Positions 10,701 to 21,870 of a stretch of DNA of 64,000 bases are shown in pieces. A program made the position numbers and the translations under genes. The first letter of the stretch is position 1; each line of letters begins with the position of its first letter. The stretch is taken from NCBI GenBank assembly GCA_963971425.1, contig OZ020519.1:8510028-8574027 (forward strand), written 5' to 3'. The DNA comes from Bryoerythrophyllum caledonicum (taxonomy: Eukaryota; Streptophyta; Bryopsida; Pottiales; Pottiaceae). Below the pieces are notes generated by a model, which had not been told where the DNA came from, made no database searches, and was given only the letters and a program-made list of their open reading frames with translations.

Positions 10701-12789
10701 CAGCCATTATGAAACAAAAAATTAAAATGGTTGACAGTGTAATATGCCCAGGTATAGCTTACAGCTTCTACACTGTACCATACTCTATGCCAGCCATTAA
10801 AAAACTTGACCAAAAGATTATAGCCATACAAAAATCCATCTGTGGTATGCCAAAAGCATGTCAAACACAATAACCCAACTTCCACATAACCTATTTGGAC
10901 TTGAAGCTTTCTCCCTCAAAAATGCCTACTTACAATGTATATGGGAACAATTACAAAATGTCCTAAATGACAAAGGTAGGCTCGGAAAAATATATAACAG
11001 GCTAACTCATTATGTCCTTGCTCAATACAGTGGTGCCGAAAATATACCTAGAATTAAAAAAACGGGTTGTATAAGATCACCTATAACTCGTACATTCTTT
11101 CTATTAAAAACACGTAGCTAAAATTCACCTTAAAAGTACACTTCCAAATTTCCTCATTGATCAAACATCATTAGAAGCAGTATGGCATGAAGAAACACGC
11201 AACCACATCACACTCAACGCCCAACTCTCTCAAAAACTTTTACAAAAACTCCTCTCAAAAAATATCTTTGAACTAAAACAAATCACTCTACCAAACGGCA
11301 CACACATCATGAATAATGAGGACTTCAAAACCTTCCACTTCACCCCATCCAAACTAATCAAAAGTGCCCTAAATGTTGCCAAACAACTTTTTTGCCACCC
11401 AACATGCCCAACTACATGCAATATCCCATGTAACATACACCCACACTCCTACACACTCCAAGACCCATTCATCACCATCAACAACAACATCCTCCCAAGA
11501 ACCACCCTACCACCAATCCATCCTCCCAACCCCTCACACCCATACCACCCCCGTCCCCCAACATACATCACCAAAAATCCCACCGCATATCCTATTAATA
11601 ACATCATAAGTCACAAACATATACAACATCTAGATACCAATAGAATACAAAATACCTATACAAAATACCTTTGCCAATGGCAACACGACAACAATACATT
11701 CAATAAATGGCTTCCTCAAATAAATCTTTTTCCAAGACATGACTGTAATACCTCCACATACAACACCAAAAAACTAAAACAATATTATCAAAAAATCAAA
11801 AATAATTCTACTCGGAAATCATCCAAGCCCACCACCCTCAAGAACAACTATAAGACTCAAGATCCATAACCTCACCTATAACCATCCCACTACTTAACAT
11901 CTATACAACGGAATGTAACCCCGAAAACGATATTACCACAATCTCAAACACAATCAAAATAGAGAACAATCAAGCCCATCTATATGAAGCAAATGGCCGA
12001 CATTTACATACTATTCCCACTACTAGACTCCAATGGCTATGGAATCAATACAACATGAAACCGAATTAATTTGGCTATACCAAAGATATATATACCGCAT
12101 TCCAAAAAATAATCCCCTCAAAAATGCACAATACACAATACCCATATCTATTCTAGACTCACTAATCTCATCCTTTAACATCAAACAATCATACTTCTCT
12201 TCCCCGGTTACATGCTCCACCAAATTAAAAAAATATTACTCACCCTTTGAAAGAGATAAAATATTTGGCTCCTTGGGAAAAGCCTTTGACTAGAAATGGG
12301 TCCGTAATGGTATAACTCACCCCTATAATGAGGAAGAAACTCAACAAGCACTACACTAGGCTCGCCTTGCTGCTAAAAACGATCCACAACAGACATCTAC
12401 ACTCATTATTACACCTGACAAAAAATGGTATCAAAACTTTAATCCCCAGTCAAGCCTATTTACAGACTCCCACATCCTTGCATTATTTGAAGCAGACTCA
12501 ATTCCTTACGAAGAACCTACTATCCCACCCGAGCTAAAAAAGCCCAGAATTGAACCATCCACATTACAAATAATATGCGTCCACCACCAAAACCAAACCC
12601 TAGGCACCCTAGAACAACTTGCCGAACTCACCGACATAGCAAAATCTCTTAACATAAATCGGCTATATACAAAGCCAGCCCCACCAACACCTATACAAAC
12701 ATCAGTTAATAGAAACAAAAAATGGTCAAAACTAAACTACAATAACAGTACACTAGATCACACCCTATCACTTCCACCCCTCCCAGACT

Positions 12790-13262
12790 ACCCAATCACC
12801 ACCTCACCGAAATTCGACCCCGCATATAACTACTATACTGATGGCTCCTTCAAACCACCAGAACAGATAAGTTTGTTTAATTGGAGTAGAGAAAAAGTTG
12901 GTTATGGAATATACAATCCTATGAAATAAATCAAATTAGCCAAAAGACTGCATAGACTATAAAATATCCTCAGAGCAGAACTCATGGCCATCCACAAAAC
13001 ACTGGAAATTATCACAACAAAATACAACAATGAACCAGCACACATTTTCACAGACTGCATTAACACACTATACTTACTAAACATCCAAATAACGCACCCT
13101 ATCCTCCACAATAGCCACCCAGACCAAATCATACTAAAATCTATGGTTCAAATGATACTAAAACGAAGACAAATCACAACCATCCACAAAGTTTGAGCCC
13201 ACGCCGATATTGACGGTAACAAACAAGCGGATAAACTAGCAAAAGAGGGCCGGGAAAAATCA
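12790..13262 (+). pseudogene. LINE RNase H domain with internal stops
   Basis: Four RNase H1 blocks are visible in order: YYTDGSF (Asp), LRAELMAIHKTLEI (Glu), HIFTDCINTLYLL (Asp) and AHADIDGNKQADKLAKEG (final Asp after GN). They give the DEDD set that cleaves the RNA strand of the RNA-DNA hybrid. At least three in-frame stops interrupt the domain, including a TGA just before AHADIDGN. RNase H is found in only some LINE clades and is expected for Dualen/RandI. Confidence 0.85.
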
Positions 13263-13599
13263 CACAAAAATGCCAAAGATCCACACAAACATGCCCACGC
13301 CACCCCATACTACTTCCAAAAAGAAGATTGGCCCTCTAAAGAAAACACCCCCGAAAAAGCCCGGTTAGATTTTTGTGCAAGTACCTCAAAAAACAAGACC
13401 TATATAATAACCTTGACACAATTTCAGATAACTTCCCTAATATAGAAAAGTGGACTAAAAACAACAACATAGACAATGAACTCTCTACAAATTTCTGGAA
13501 AAATCCCATCATCACTGACTCACAAATAACATGCCTTATAAAATTCCGTATCGGACAATACATGGGAAACGCCCGAAAACAACTCTTCTTTGGAATAGA

Positions 13600-14424
13600 A
13601 AGATTCCCATCCATACATGCCCAATATGCACGTCCACAGATCCCGACACATGGTTACATGTTTTACTTAAATGTCATAACCACCACATACACTCCCTAAT
13701 TGTCAAAAGACATAACAAAGCCGTATGGGAACTCCGTAAATTAATCACCTCCCATAACAAATCGAGATGTTTTATCCTCATGAATGCCGGCACCTTTAAT
13801 AACAACCCACGAGAAAATACGGTACCACCATGGCTACTCCCATGTACATGTGAAACCCAACGGTGCCACTGCAATGCTCGACTCAAACCCGACATACTAT
13901 GCGTTAGAGGCCTACCATATAATAACCCCCCACCCGACCACATAAACCAAAACTATACCATTGAATTCATCAAATTTACATACTGTAATGATAGATTCTC
14001 CCCTGAAACAATTGAAAACAAAATCAATAAATACCAACCCCCTATTGATGACATCACTACCCTCGGCTGGAAAGTGGACCCCCTTATGGTAATCACAGCC
14101 GGCGCTCATACCACCACCTTTATCCCATCTCTTAAAACCCTAGAAGATATCTTCAAAATTCATATTAACACAATTACAAATACTTTCAAGAATATTGACG
14201 TCATTGCCATACAACACGCTATATCCATCGTTCTACATAAACGCAAAATTGAAAACAACCAAGCCCTTCCAATACACAAGACCTCCTATAAAACTATCCC
14301 TTTACTCTATTTTGAATCTCTGAAACTTGCGACACACACCCTCCTTTACATCTTTCCTTCCCCCTCAGTGTTTCTCTCTTTTCCCTCCCTCCTTGCCCAC
14401 CTGCAGCCATCCTGTTATTTGTGA
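13600..14424 (+). pseudogene. LINE C-terminal CCHC finger and restriction-like endonuclease (RLE)
   Basis: An open frame of 297 codons (13531-14424). A C-x2-C-x12-H-x4-C finger (CPICTSTDPDTWLHVLLKC, 13618-13674) is followed by RHNKAVW, the Arg-His-Asn/Asp block that precedes the RLE of R2-like elements. Then come KPDIL (PD at 13888-13893), IEF (Glu at 13963-13965) and KINKY (14020-14034), matching the PD-(D/E)xK nuclease core with its trailing K-x2-K-Y, and a WKVDPLMVITAGA strand. The PD-to-Glu gap (24 residues) is longer than usual and holds a Pro/Asn-rich loop. This is the second endonuclease of the element. I rate the CCHC as certain and the RLE as likely. Confidence 0.65.
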
Positions 14425-15239
14425 CTGGTGTGGTCTATGGTTCCTGGCTACTTGTTACATAGTGTCTACCCTCGAAAGGAGGAAGTAGTTCCAGCTTACT
14501 AATTCCCTGTCCGTTGGGCAGGGTCTTAGTAGTGGAACGAACAGACACTTTAATCACGTCGGCCTCCTTTGGAGACCAATGTTCTTCTTCTTCTGAGGTC
14601 GAAACGCATGATATCTTTGCCTCACTTTACAAAGAACTTATCAAGATATTGGAAATTTTGGTGGCATTTCTGAAACTTTGGTGGGAAAGGATGTCCAACT
14701 TCCATAGATTTTGGAGACATCCTTCTCCGCCAAAGTTTCTAAAATACCGTCAAAGTTCCCAATTTCTCAATACTCTGCTATGTTGAAGATAAGACTTTAG
14801 ATCTTGACAACTTACAGAGAGACATGTTGGGCCAATATGGAAGGTCGAGTTCTGCTTTGTGGAGCCACCGGATTGGAACTCATTGTTGGGTGAGATGATC
14901 CACACTACTAGCAACCGTGTCGCTCTTCACTTAGAAAGTCCCGCCCTTCACTTATGTAGAATGTAGAAAAGGGTGTTTTTTCTTGTTTAATATGACTCAA
15001 CTGACTCACCAACTTCTAAAATTCTTGAAATAGTAAGTTAAAGACGACAGGGTTGCTAGTAGTGCCAGAAATATTGTAGCAACAGCAAGTGGGTAGCGAC
15101 AGGGTGGGGTACATGCTCATCCACCATGCACTCTCATATCCTGGTTGTCCATGGTCTACTGGTACTCTTAAAGGTTCGAGCACATTCCAACCATGTCAAT
15201 TTATAACATTATTTTTTGAAAATTTTACTGTAGATGGAC
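14425..15239. other. LINE 3' flank and intergenic DNA
   Basis: The strand skew ends near 14340-14460, so part of this may be the LINE 3' UTR. No poly(A) or simple-repeat tail was found to fix the end. No gene recognised. Confidence 0.45.
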
Positions 15240-15760
15240 ATTACTAAAAGCCTTGTGTGAATCCAATTTCTTCCTAAATCCAAAATTTAATGAAAAAGTT
15301 ATAGGGTTTTGGAGTTCAAATGGGGAGAACGGGCACATCGGGCAACTCCAAAAACTTTTGCTAGGACACTTGATTGAGTGTGAGATTTACAATACTAGGA
15401 AATCATATTATTTCCTTTCTCATTGTCAAAAATATCTCTTGTCTTTAGTGAAAAATAGCATATTAATCCAAGTCAAACATTTTCACGCATTGTCGTACAT
15501 TATCGAGCAAGGTACCAAAAAAATTTCTTCCTTTCCACATAAAACGTAGAGATCTTCATTTTTTTTAGTTTTTATATTCCCATGGCATTATGTGGTGTAA
15601 GCCTTTTCATTGACCATTCAGATTCTCATTCTAAAACATAACAAGTTCACCAAATAATAAAACGTGAATTGACAATTTTGAACCTCCACTCCTTGCACAA
15701 TTTATTTGAATATGCTACACCCTTTCGTTACCTCTAAGAATTGGTGAACAAAGATCTAAT
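15240..15760 (+). repeat. Dispersed repeat, relative of the 45-46.9 kb foldback
   Basis: The order of phrases (GGGCAACTCCAAA, a GCAAGGTACCA block, GTAGAGATCTTCAT, CATTATGTGGTG, AATTGACAATTTTGAACC) recurs in the same orientation at 46,490-46,850, and reversed at 45,150-45,660 and 45,790-46,226. Length about 500 bp, with roughly 70-75% similarity by eye. Type unknown; no terminal repeats seen here. Confidence 0.65.
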
Positions 15761-15799
15761 ATCATGACTAACATGGTGGTAATGAATTAAGACCTTGAG

Positions 15800-16090
15800 T
15801 AGTGCAAAATTGGACACCAAATGAAGTCAAAGTTTATTGATCCACTAAACGTAGGGGGAAAAATGAACCTTTTCTCTACTTCAAACACTATAATCTTTCA
15901 ATCCGTGCACTAGAAGTTTATGAAATTTTGTGCAAATATTTGACACCAAGTCAAGCCAATTAAGTTTGTTGATCCACTAAACACAAGGAAGATAATGAAC
16001 CCTTTTTGGTACTTCAAACACTATAACCTTTCAATCTGTGTGGTCAAAGTTTAGGAATATTTGTGAGTATGTTACTTAATGAGTCTTAAT
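15800..16090. repeat. Two tandem copies of a ~132-bp unit
   Basis: TTGATCCACTAAAC occurs at 15837 and 15969 with matching flanks on both sides (GACACCAA before; TACTTCAAACACTATAA, TTTCAATC after). Diverged local duplication. DNA from 16,090 to 16,857 shows nothing further. Confidence 0.6.
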
Positions 16091-16857
16091 TGAAATCCTA
16101 CGTTTTGAACAAGGAATAATAGTTTTGGTTTGCTTCCTTACTCATTGTACTGAAATGAACAATTTTGAAGTGTTTTGGTTTGAAAATGGCTTGGTAATTT
16201 AGGGGTTAATGAATGTGTAACATTGTTCAGGTGAAAATTTTGTATCACTAGATTTGTAACGGAAGAAAATAAAAGAATTAACATGCGCACACATTCCCTT
16301 CTAGACGCGCCCACCCCTGAGACGTTTGTGCCCCTAGGTGTTTGAGCCCGTAGATGTTCGTGCCCCTCAATGTTTGCGCCTCCTCGTACATGTAGATTTC
16401 CACTTTATGAAGCTCTTTTCCATATCACTATATCATTCTAACTTTTGATAAATCATAAAAAAAATAATGAACTCGATAATTTTTTCTCCTCTCGGCTATG
16501 TCTTATTTTTTTGGGGACCGACTCGTCTATTTATCTAAGGTGCCGTCCGGTCCACCATATTTAGGCCATTCTTTATCACAACCGTCCTCGTTTCCAAAGA
16601 TAGTACCGACATCCTCTTGAATGCCATAAATGATATAACGGGTTAGTGCTTTGCATTCTTGAATTTCAATTTTGTTTTCTATTGTCCATTTTTTGCTCCT
16701 TTTTATTAAGTTTTATCTACTTACAATCACGGAATCCACTTCAAGTCCACAAAAAATGATCACATGAAGACCAACTTGGTCCATCGTCTACATCGTATCA
16801 ACACCTATGGAATGCTGGACTTGGCAGAATTCAAGGAACTTTTCACTAACAATAATA

Positions 16858-17870
16858 GACTAGTATACGAGCCCATTTGTCCCAACCGGTAGTATAATTT
16901 TAGATAAAGTAACTAAATTTACAAAAGTAAAGTTAAATTAAATATAATAAAAGTAAATGCCACATGTCACTGTCTCCTACGGCGGATACCACCTAGGTAT
17001 CGCCGGTTTCCATCAGCGAGTATGTCCCTTCCTCTTTTACTTAGCTACTAGCTATTGCCATGTATCAAGGAGGGAAAATATTGGCATAGGCCGGGTATCG
17101 CTACATGGTGCAACGGATTGTTTGGGTACGGCCCTCCCTCTTTTATTATATGTAGTAGATATACTAGTGGATCCCTGATTGCCTCCCAACGGGCGAATGA
17201 TAATCTTCAATAAAGTAAACATATATCCATTATTTAGAACGCGGATTTGCTAAGTATTTAAAGTAAAAGTGACCCAGATATCGCTAGGTGGCGCATTTTG
17301 AGATGCCTAGCGTATCGGATTTATTACATGTAGTAGATATACTATTGGATAATAGCCCTTGGCCATTTATTATATGTAGTAGACTAGTATACCCACATGT
17401 TGTCCCCAACAGATAGTGAAAGTTTAGGTAAGGTAACTAAAATTGTAAAAGTTAAGATAAAAGAAATAAAAGCAAATGCCACATGTCGTGCACTGGATAT
17501 GTCTCTTCCTCTTTTACCTAGCTATTGCCACGTGTCAAGGCAGGTCAATATTAGTGTAGGCCGGGTATCGCTACATGCCACAACGGATTGTTTGGATACC
17601 GACCCAATATAGGCCCCTACTCTTTTATAAAATGTAGTAGATATAGAGAAATAAAGAGACTAGTAGACCCTCCAATGTTTCCAAAGAGCCAAAGGGCAAT
17701 CCGCAGCTAAGTAAACGTGTGCCTGATATTCATTTAGATACCCGGTTGCCTAAATAAAGTTAAAGTATTAAACGAAATGTCAGGTGTCAACTTCCTAGAG
17801 AAGAGTGTATCACCTAGGTTTCCCCGATTTCCACCATCAGATGTTAGCCTTCCTCTTTAATGTATAATAG
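16858..17870. repeat. Degenerate tandem repeat, ~525-bp unit, three partial copies
   Basis: Blocks starting AGACTAGTA occur at about 16,857, 17,381 and 17,660. The first two share AAATGCCACATGTC, CCTCTTTTAC, TAGCTATTGCCA, GGCCGGGTATCGCTACATG and CAACGGATTGTTTGG in order. Copies carry TATGTAGTAGATATACTAG near their ends, a possible Helitron-type CTAG terminus, but no clear 3' hairpin was found. No coding potential. Confidence 0.55.
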
Positions 17871-17871
17871 T

Positions 17872-17875
17872 AGAG

Positions 17876-17944
<69 letters not shown>

Positions 17945-17945
17945 C
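17872..17945. repeat. (TA)n microsatellite
   Basis: About 70 bp of TA dinucleotides with occasional CA, directly left of the first Helitron-like element. Further TA tracts lie at about 18,220-18,236, 19,243-19,256, 20,203-20,221 and 20,412-20,423. Confidence 0.9.
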
Positions 17946-18225
17946 TAGGATTGATACGCATCGTCCTGACGGGAAGAATCCAAAATGCCTCACAAAAACA
18001 TTATTTTTTGGAATTGAATCCCTTGAAACCCTTGAAATCCTTGAAACCCTTGAAACTCTTGAAACCCTTGAAACTCTTAAAACCCTTGAAACTCTTGAAA
18101 CCCTTGAAACTCTTGAAACCCTTGAAATGTGAAAGGTAGATGGATTATATCTAAGAAAACCTTTCACATCGGAAAAGGAGCGTAGTGGCGAACAGATAGA
18201 CTAACACCTTTTATATAGGTATATA
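17943..18225 (-). mobile_element. Helitron-like element, non-autonomous, minus orientation
   Basis: Read on the minus strand, the 5' end TACCTATATAAAAGGTGTTA followed by CGCCACTACGCTCC matches the 5' ends of the plus-strand elements at 19,257 and 18,674. Its 3' end, with a GTC-loop-GAC-type stem and a terminal CTAG at 17,944, matches theirs too. Its body contains the 9-bp minisatellite at 18,012-18,130. No coding capacity. Confidence 0.6.
18012..18130. repeat. 9-bp minisatellite (CTTGAAACC/CTTGAAACT)
   Basis: About a dozen head-to-tail copies of CTTGAAAC[C/T]. The 9-bp period keeps frames open and yields a LETLETLET-like translation that is not a gene. Confidence 0.95.
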
Positions 18226-18235
18226 TATATATATA

Positions 18236-18669
18236 TCTATATCTATAAAAGAATACATGATGAAAAATGAGGGCGCCGATTGATGAATGCGCTGATGAAA
18301 GTCGACAATCTATCCGTCCACCGCTCGCGGTCACGTGACCTTTGGAATTGCCATTTGAATCAAATGTGCCTTTTAAATTGAATGTGAACTTTAAAAGAAT
18401 CCTCCATATGTGCCCTTTGGAGGAATCCTTTATAGTGCCCTTTGGAGGAATCCTTTATAGTGCCCTTTGGAGGAATCCTTTATAGTGCCCTTTGGAGGAA
18501 TCCTTTATAGTGCCCTTTGGAGGAATCCTTTTTATAATCCGAACAATGCTAAGGCCGCACATATTTAAAAGGATCCTATGATGAATAAATATTAACCCAT
18601 TTCTATTGTTTCATACAACAAAAATTATCCAACAAGAAAGGTGTCCAAAGGACATTGGTATCCCACTAG
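18236..18669 (+). mobile_element. Helitron-like element 1 (434 bp)
   Basis: Begins TCTATATCTATAAAAG after an A and ends CTAG before a T, as Helitrons do (A^TC...CTRR^T). A short 3' hairpin, TGTCC-AAA-GGACA, lies about 11 nt before the CTAG. The body shares CGCTC.CGGTCACGTGACC and the GTGCCCTTTGGAGGAATCC block with the next element. Confidence 0.65.
18411..18533. repeat. 25-bp tandem repeat (5 units) inside Helitron-like element 1
   Basis: TGCCCTTTGGAGGAATCC plus TTTATAG recurs exactly at 18411, 18436, 18461, 18486 and 18511. One unit only is present in the sister element at about 18,801, so it expanded here. Confidence 0.95.
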
Positions 18670-18673
18670 TATA

Positions 18674-19242
18674 TCTACTTATATAATAGGCGTCAATGTC
18701 TGTCCGTCCGCCGCTCCCGATCACATGACCTTTGGAATTGCCATTTGAATCAAATGTGCCTTTTGAATTGAATGTGAACTTTGAAAGAATCCTCCATATG
18801 TGCCCTTTGGAGGAATCCTTTATAGTGCCCTTTTATTCAAATTTGGCTTATTGAGTTTTGAAATTGTATTATGTATCAAAAATAGAAAAATAAAACCATA
18901 ATTTCCAACATATTGAAACTACAAAATATACTACGGGTACATAAAATAAATGATAGTTATCTAAAGACAATAACACGTATATAAAATAAATAATGGGTAT
19001 TTAAAGTGAATAGTAGGTATATATAGTAAATAATGCATATATAATGGGTAAATTTTATTTTTGCATTTACATATGTTTATTTAACTTGGGATTGCCCTGG
19101 TCAGTTGATGACAACGGGGAATGTACTCGATTCGATTTAGATTCGATTTGAGCTTATAGGTTTTAAAATACAAAACATGCAAACGTAACTTTAACACACC
19201 ACCCTCCGCTCTCCCCGTCGGGACGACGGGTACCAACCCTAG
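18674..19242 (+). mobile_element. Helitron-like element 2 (569 bp)
   Basis: 5' end TCTACTTATATAATAGGCG preceded by A. 3' end has a perfect 7-bp hairpin, CCCGTCG-GGA-CGACGGG, ten nucleotides before the terminal CTAG (19,239-19,242), then T. This is the clearest Helitron terminus in the window. No Rep/helicase coding, so it is non-autonomous. Confidence 0.75.
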
Positions 19243-19256
19243 TATATATATATATA

Positions 19257-19744
19257 TCTACCTATATAAAAGGCGTTAGTGTGTTTGTCCGCCGCTCCCG
19301 GTCACATGACCTCTCTTTCTTGATTTTGACCTCTTGATGTGAAGGGTGGGGCACGGTGATGCACTCTTCGTGACTCTTGATATTAGGTAGTAACCTAATG
19401 ACTCTTGATTTTGACCTCTTGATGTGAAGGGTTTTCTCCTCTTATATTAGTAAGTAACCTAATGACTCTTGATTTTGACCTCATGACGTGAAGGGTTTTC
19501 TCCTTCTATATTAGGCAAGTGATACCTATGTGCACAAAGGGTCGATCAAAATGCAAATGTAAAGCAAAAGTACTTATATTTTTGGAGTGGATTTAACCTA
19601 GGATAACGTTTACATGCACTTCCAAAGTATAAGTACTTTTCCATTTAGATTCGATTTGAGCTTTTAGGTTTTAAAATACAAAACATACAAACATAGATTT
19701 AACACACCATCCTCCGCTCTCCCCGTCGAGACGACGGATACTAG
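19257..19744 (+). mobile_element. Helitron-like element 3 (488 bp)
   Basis: 5' end TCTACCTATATAAAAGGCG in a TA tract, 3' hairpin CCGTCG-AGA-CGACGG followed by ATACTAG and T. The interior has three diverged copies of GACTCTTGATTTTGACCTC (about 19,318, 19,390 and 19,465), each followed by GTGAAGGG. Confidence 0.7.
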
Positions 19745-20201
19745 TCTATCTATATAAAAGGCGTCAATATGTCTATTCGCCGCTCCCGATCACTTGACCT
19801 TTGGATTTGCTATTTGAAGCAAATGTGCCCTTTGAATTGAATGTGAACATTGAAAGAATCTTCCATATATGCCCTTTGGAGGAATCTTTTGTAATACCTT
19901 TTTATTCAAATTTGGCTTATTGAGTTTTAAAATTGTATTATGCATCAAAAATAGAAAAATAAAACCATAATTTTTAACATATTGAAACTACACAATATAC
20001 TACCTCGGGTATATAAAATAAATGATAGTTATCTAAAGACAATAACACATATATGAAATAAATAATGACTATTTAAAGTGAATAATAGGTATATATAGTA
20101 CATAATGCGTATATAATAGATAAATTTGATTTTTGCATTTACATACGTTTATTTAACTTGGGATTGTCCTGGCCACTTGATGACAACGGGGGATGTACTA
20201 G
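19745..20201 (+). mobile_element. Helitron-like element 4 (457 bp), abutting element 3
   Basis: Starts TCTATCTATATAAAAGGCG immediately after the CTAG of element 3, so the two are head to tail with no spacer. Its body is a close copy of element 2 (TGTGCC, GAATCTTCCATATATGCCC, ATTCAAATTTGGCTTATTGAG). It ends in CTAG (20,198-20,201) next to a TA tract but lacks the terminal hairpin of its sisters, probably through an internal 3' deletion. Confidence 0.6.
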
Positions 20202-20423
20202 TATATATATATATATATATATTAGCAATTGGCGCTTACTTTGCAACAAAATAGTTCAACCATTTTAATATAGTTTTAATATTACAAAGTGTTAAAAAAA
20301 AGATAACATGATTTGCTACATGGTTGACTGCACAATCAACTCCGCGGTTGACTGCACCGTTTCTACAATTCACTGCACGGTTCACTGCGTAGATTATGAT
20401 TTTAGTAGTATGATATATATATA

Positions 20424-20700
20424 CCTACCTATACAACAGATGTCAGCATGTTTGTCCGACGCTCCTTAATCCTAAACCCTAAACCCTAAACCCTAAACCC
20501 TCAGATGTAGGCCGTTGGAGACCACAGTGTAAAAAACAGCCTATAGGCCCACAAGAATGCATTGCATTCACGTTTTCTCGGACTATAGGGGGGGTAGGTC
20601 ACCTCAAAACCCCCAAAAAGCTAAGTCGAAAAGCTAAGGGACACTCCTGTAATCTTTAACTCTAAATCCTTAACCCTTAACCCTAAACCCTAAATATCCA
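20424..20700 (+). mobile_element. Helitron-like 5' end followed by interstitial telomeric repeats
   Basis: TACCTACCTATACAACAGATG with TTTGTCCGACGCTCC at 20,424-20,464 is a diverged Helitron 5' end of the same family. Directly after it lie four perfect CCCTAAA units (about 20,470-20,500), then a second degenerate telomere-like run at about 20,660-20,695. CCCTAAA is the usual plant telomere repeat. No 3' end found. Confidence 0.5.
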
Positions 20701-21224
20701 AAATAAATAAGTTCAAGTAAAAAAGATAATAGATAGATAGAAAGTAGAAACGAATGAATTATTATAGTTACAACCTTCATCCATTCATATCATTGCCCTC
20801 AAAGTCAGGTCTAAATTCAACCCTTCTGAAACAACAAATCATTTCTGAACCATTACGCCACGTCATAGCATCATCAAAAGGAAATCTAAGATAGTCTCAA
20901 ACATCCAAATTGGACCAATAAAACATAAGATATTCATCGATGAAGTTTCAAAAAACCATATATTTTATCCGCTTGTAACATCACCGATAAAGGTCCGATT
21001 TAAACTTGCCATACCTTTCCTAGAAGCTACAATCGACCCTAAGCCCGTGGTGAAGTCAAATCCCAAAAATTGAACCTCAAGAAAAAGTCAGCATAGAAAG
21101 TCAACGCTGGTCAACTTGCTAATAATTTCTAAACAAAGCATTTTTTTAGCTTTTCTCTAGAGATTTGGAACCGAAATGGTCGATTCAGGGGGTCGGTCAT
21201 TTCAAAACTTGAAGTTATTATAGT
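20701..21224. other. Intergenic DNA, nothing recognised
   Basis: Ordinary AT-rich sequence without an open frame of note or a visible repeat. Confidence 0.6.
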
Positions 21225-21870
21225 TGTGAGTACGGCATGAATGTAGGATGGTGGGTACCATTGTCACCCACCTCTTGCTTCGTGTCGTGTTTGTGTACTT
21301 TGAGGTTTGAAGTTGAGTCACTTGTATGAATGACATAGACGTGGGATGATAGGTGCCACTGTCACCCACTTCTTGCTTTGTGTCGTGTTTGTGTATATTG
21401 GAATTCGGGATTGATTCAATTGTGTGTACGTCATACATGTGGGATGGTGGGTGCCACTGTCACCCACTTCTTGCTTTGTGTGATGTTTGTGTACATTGGG
21501 GTTTGGGGTTGTATCAGTTATGCATACGGCACGGATGTGGGATGGTGGGTGCCACTATCACCCACCTCTTGCTTTATGTCGTGTTTGTGTATATTGGGAT
21601 TCGGGATTGATTCAATTGTGTGTACGTCATACATGTGGAATGATGGGTGTTACTCTCACCCACCTCTTGCTTTGTGTCGTGTTTGTATACATTGGGATTC
21701 GGGGTTGAATCAGTTGTGTACGGCACGGATGTGGGATGGTGGGTGCCACTGTCACCCACCTCTTGCTTTGTGTTATGTTTGTGTACGTTAGGGTTTGGGG
21801 TTGAATCAATTGTGTGTGCGACATAGATGTGGAATGATGGGTGCCAACGTCACCCACTTCTTGCTTTGTG
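21225..21870. repeat. ~98-bp minisatellite, seven units
   Basis: The phrase TGGGATGGTGGGTGCCACTG or variants recurs at 21,244, 21,342, 21,440, 21,538, 21,636, 21,732 and 21,830, a very regular 96-98 bp step. A lone unit lies at about 22,590-22,650. Each unit contains an inverted GGGTG...CACCC pair. Open frames across it on both strands are repeat artefacts. Confidence 0.9.

Larger units (their letters stand above)
6736..14424 (+). mobile_element. Decayed dual-endonuclease LINE (Dualen/RandI-like) with 2A peptide
   Basis: A non-LTR retrotransposon on the plus strand, read from conserved motifs in this order: 2A peptide (7253-7303), N-terminal region, APE endonuclease (about 7980-8800), reverse transcriptase (about 9380-10700), RNase H (about 12790-13260), and CCHC plus restriction-like endonuclease (about 13600-14140). 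The reading frame shifts repeatedly and has several in-frame stops, so this copy is dead. APE with RLE in one polyprotein is the hallmark of the Dualen/RandI clade first described in Chlamydomonas. The plus strand is strikingly poor in G. Ends are uncertain: the right limit given is the last stop codon, and I see no poly(A) tail or target-site duplication. Confidence 0.75.

Noticed and set aside
17860..18139. Leu/Glu/Thr-repeat open frames on both strands
   Set aside because: Product of the TA tract and the 9-bp minisatellite.
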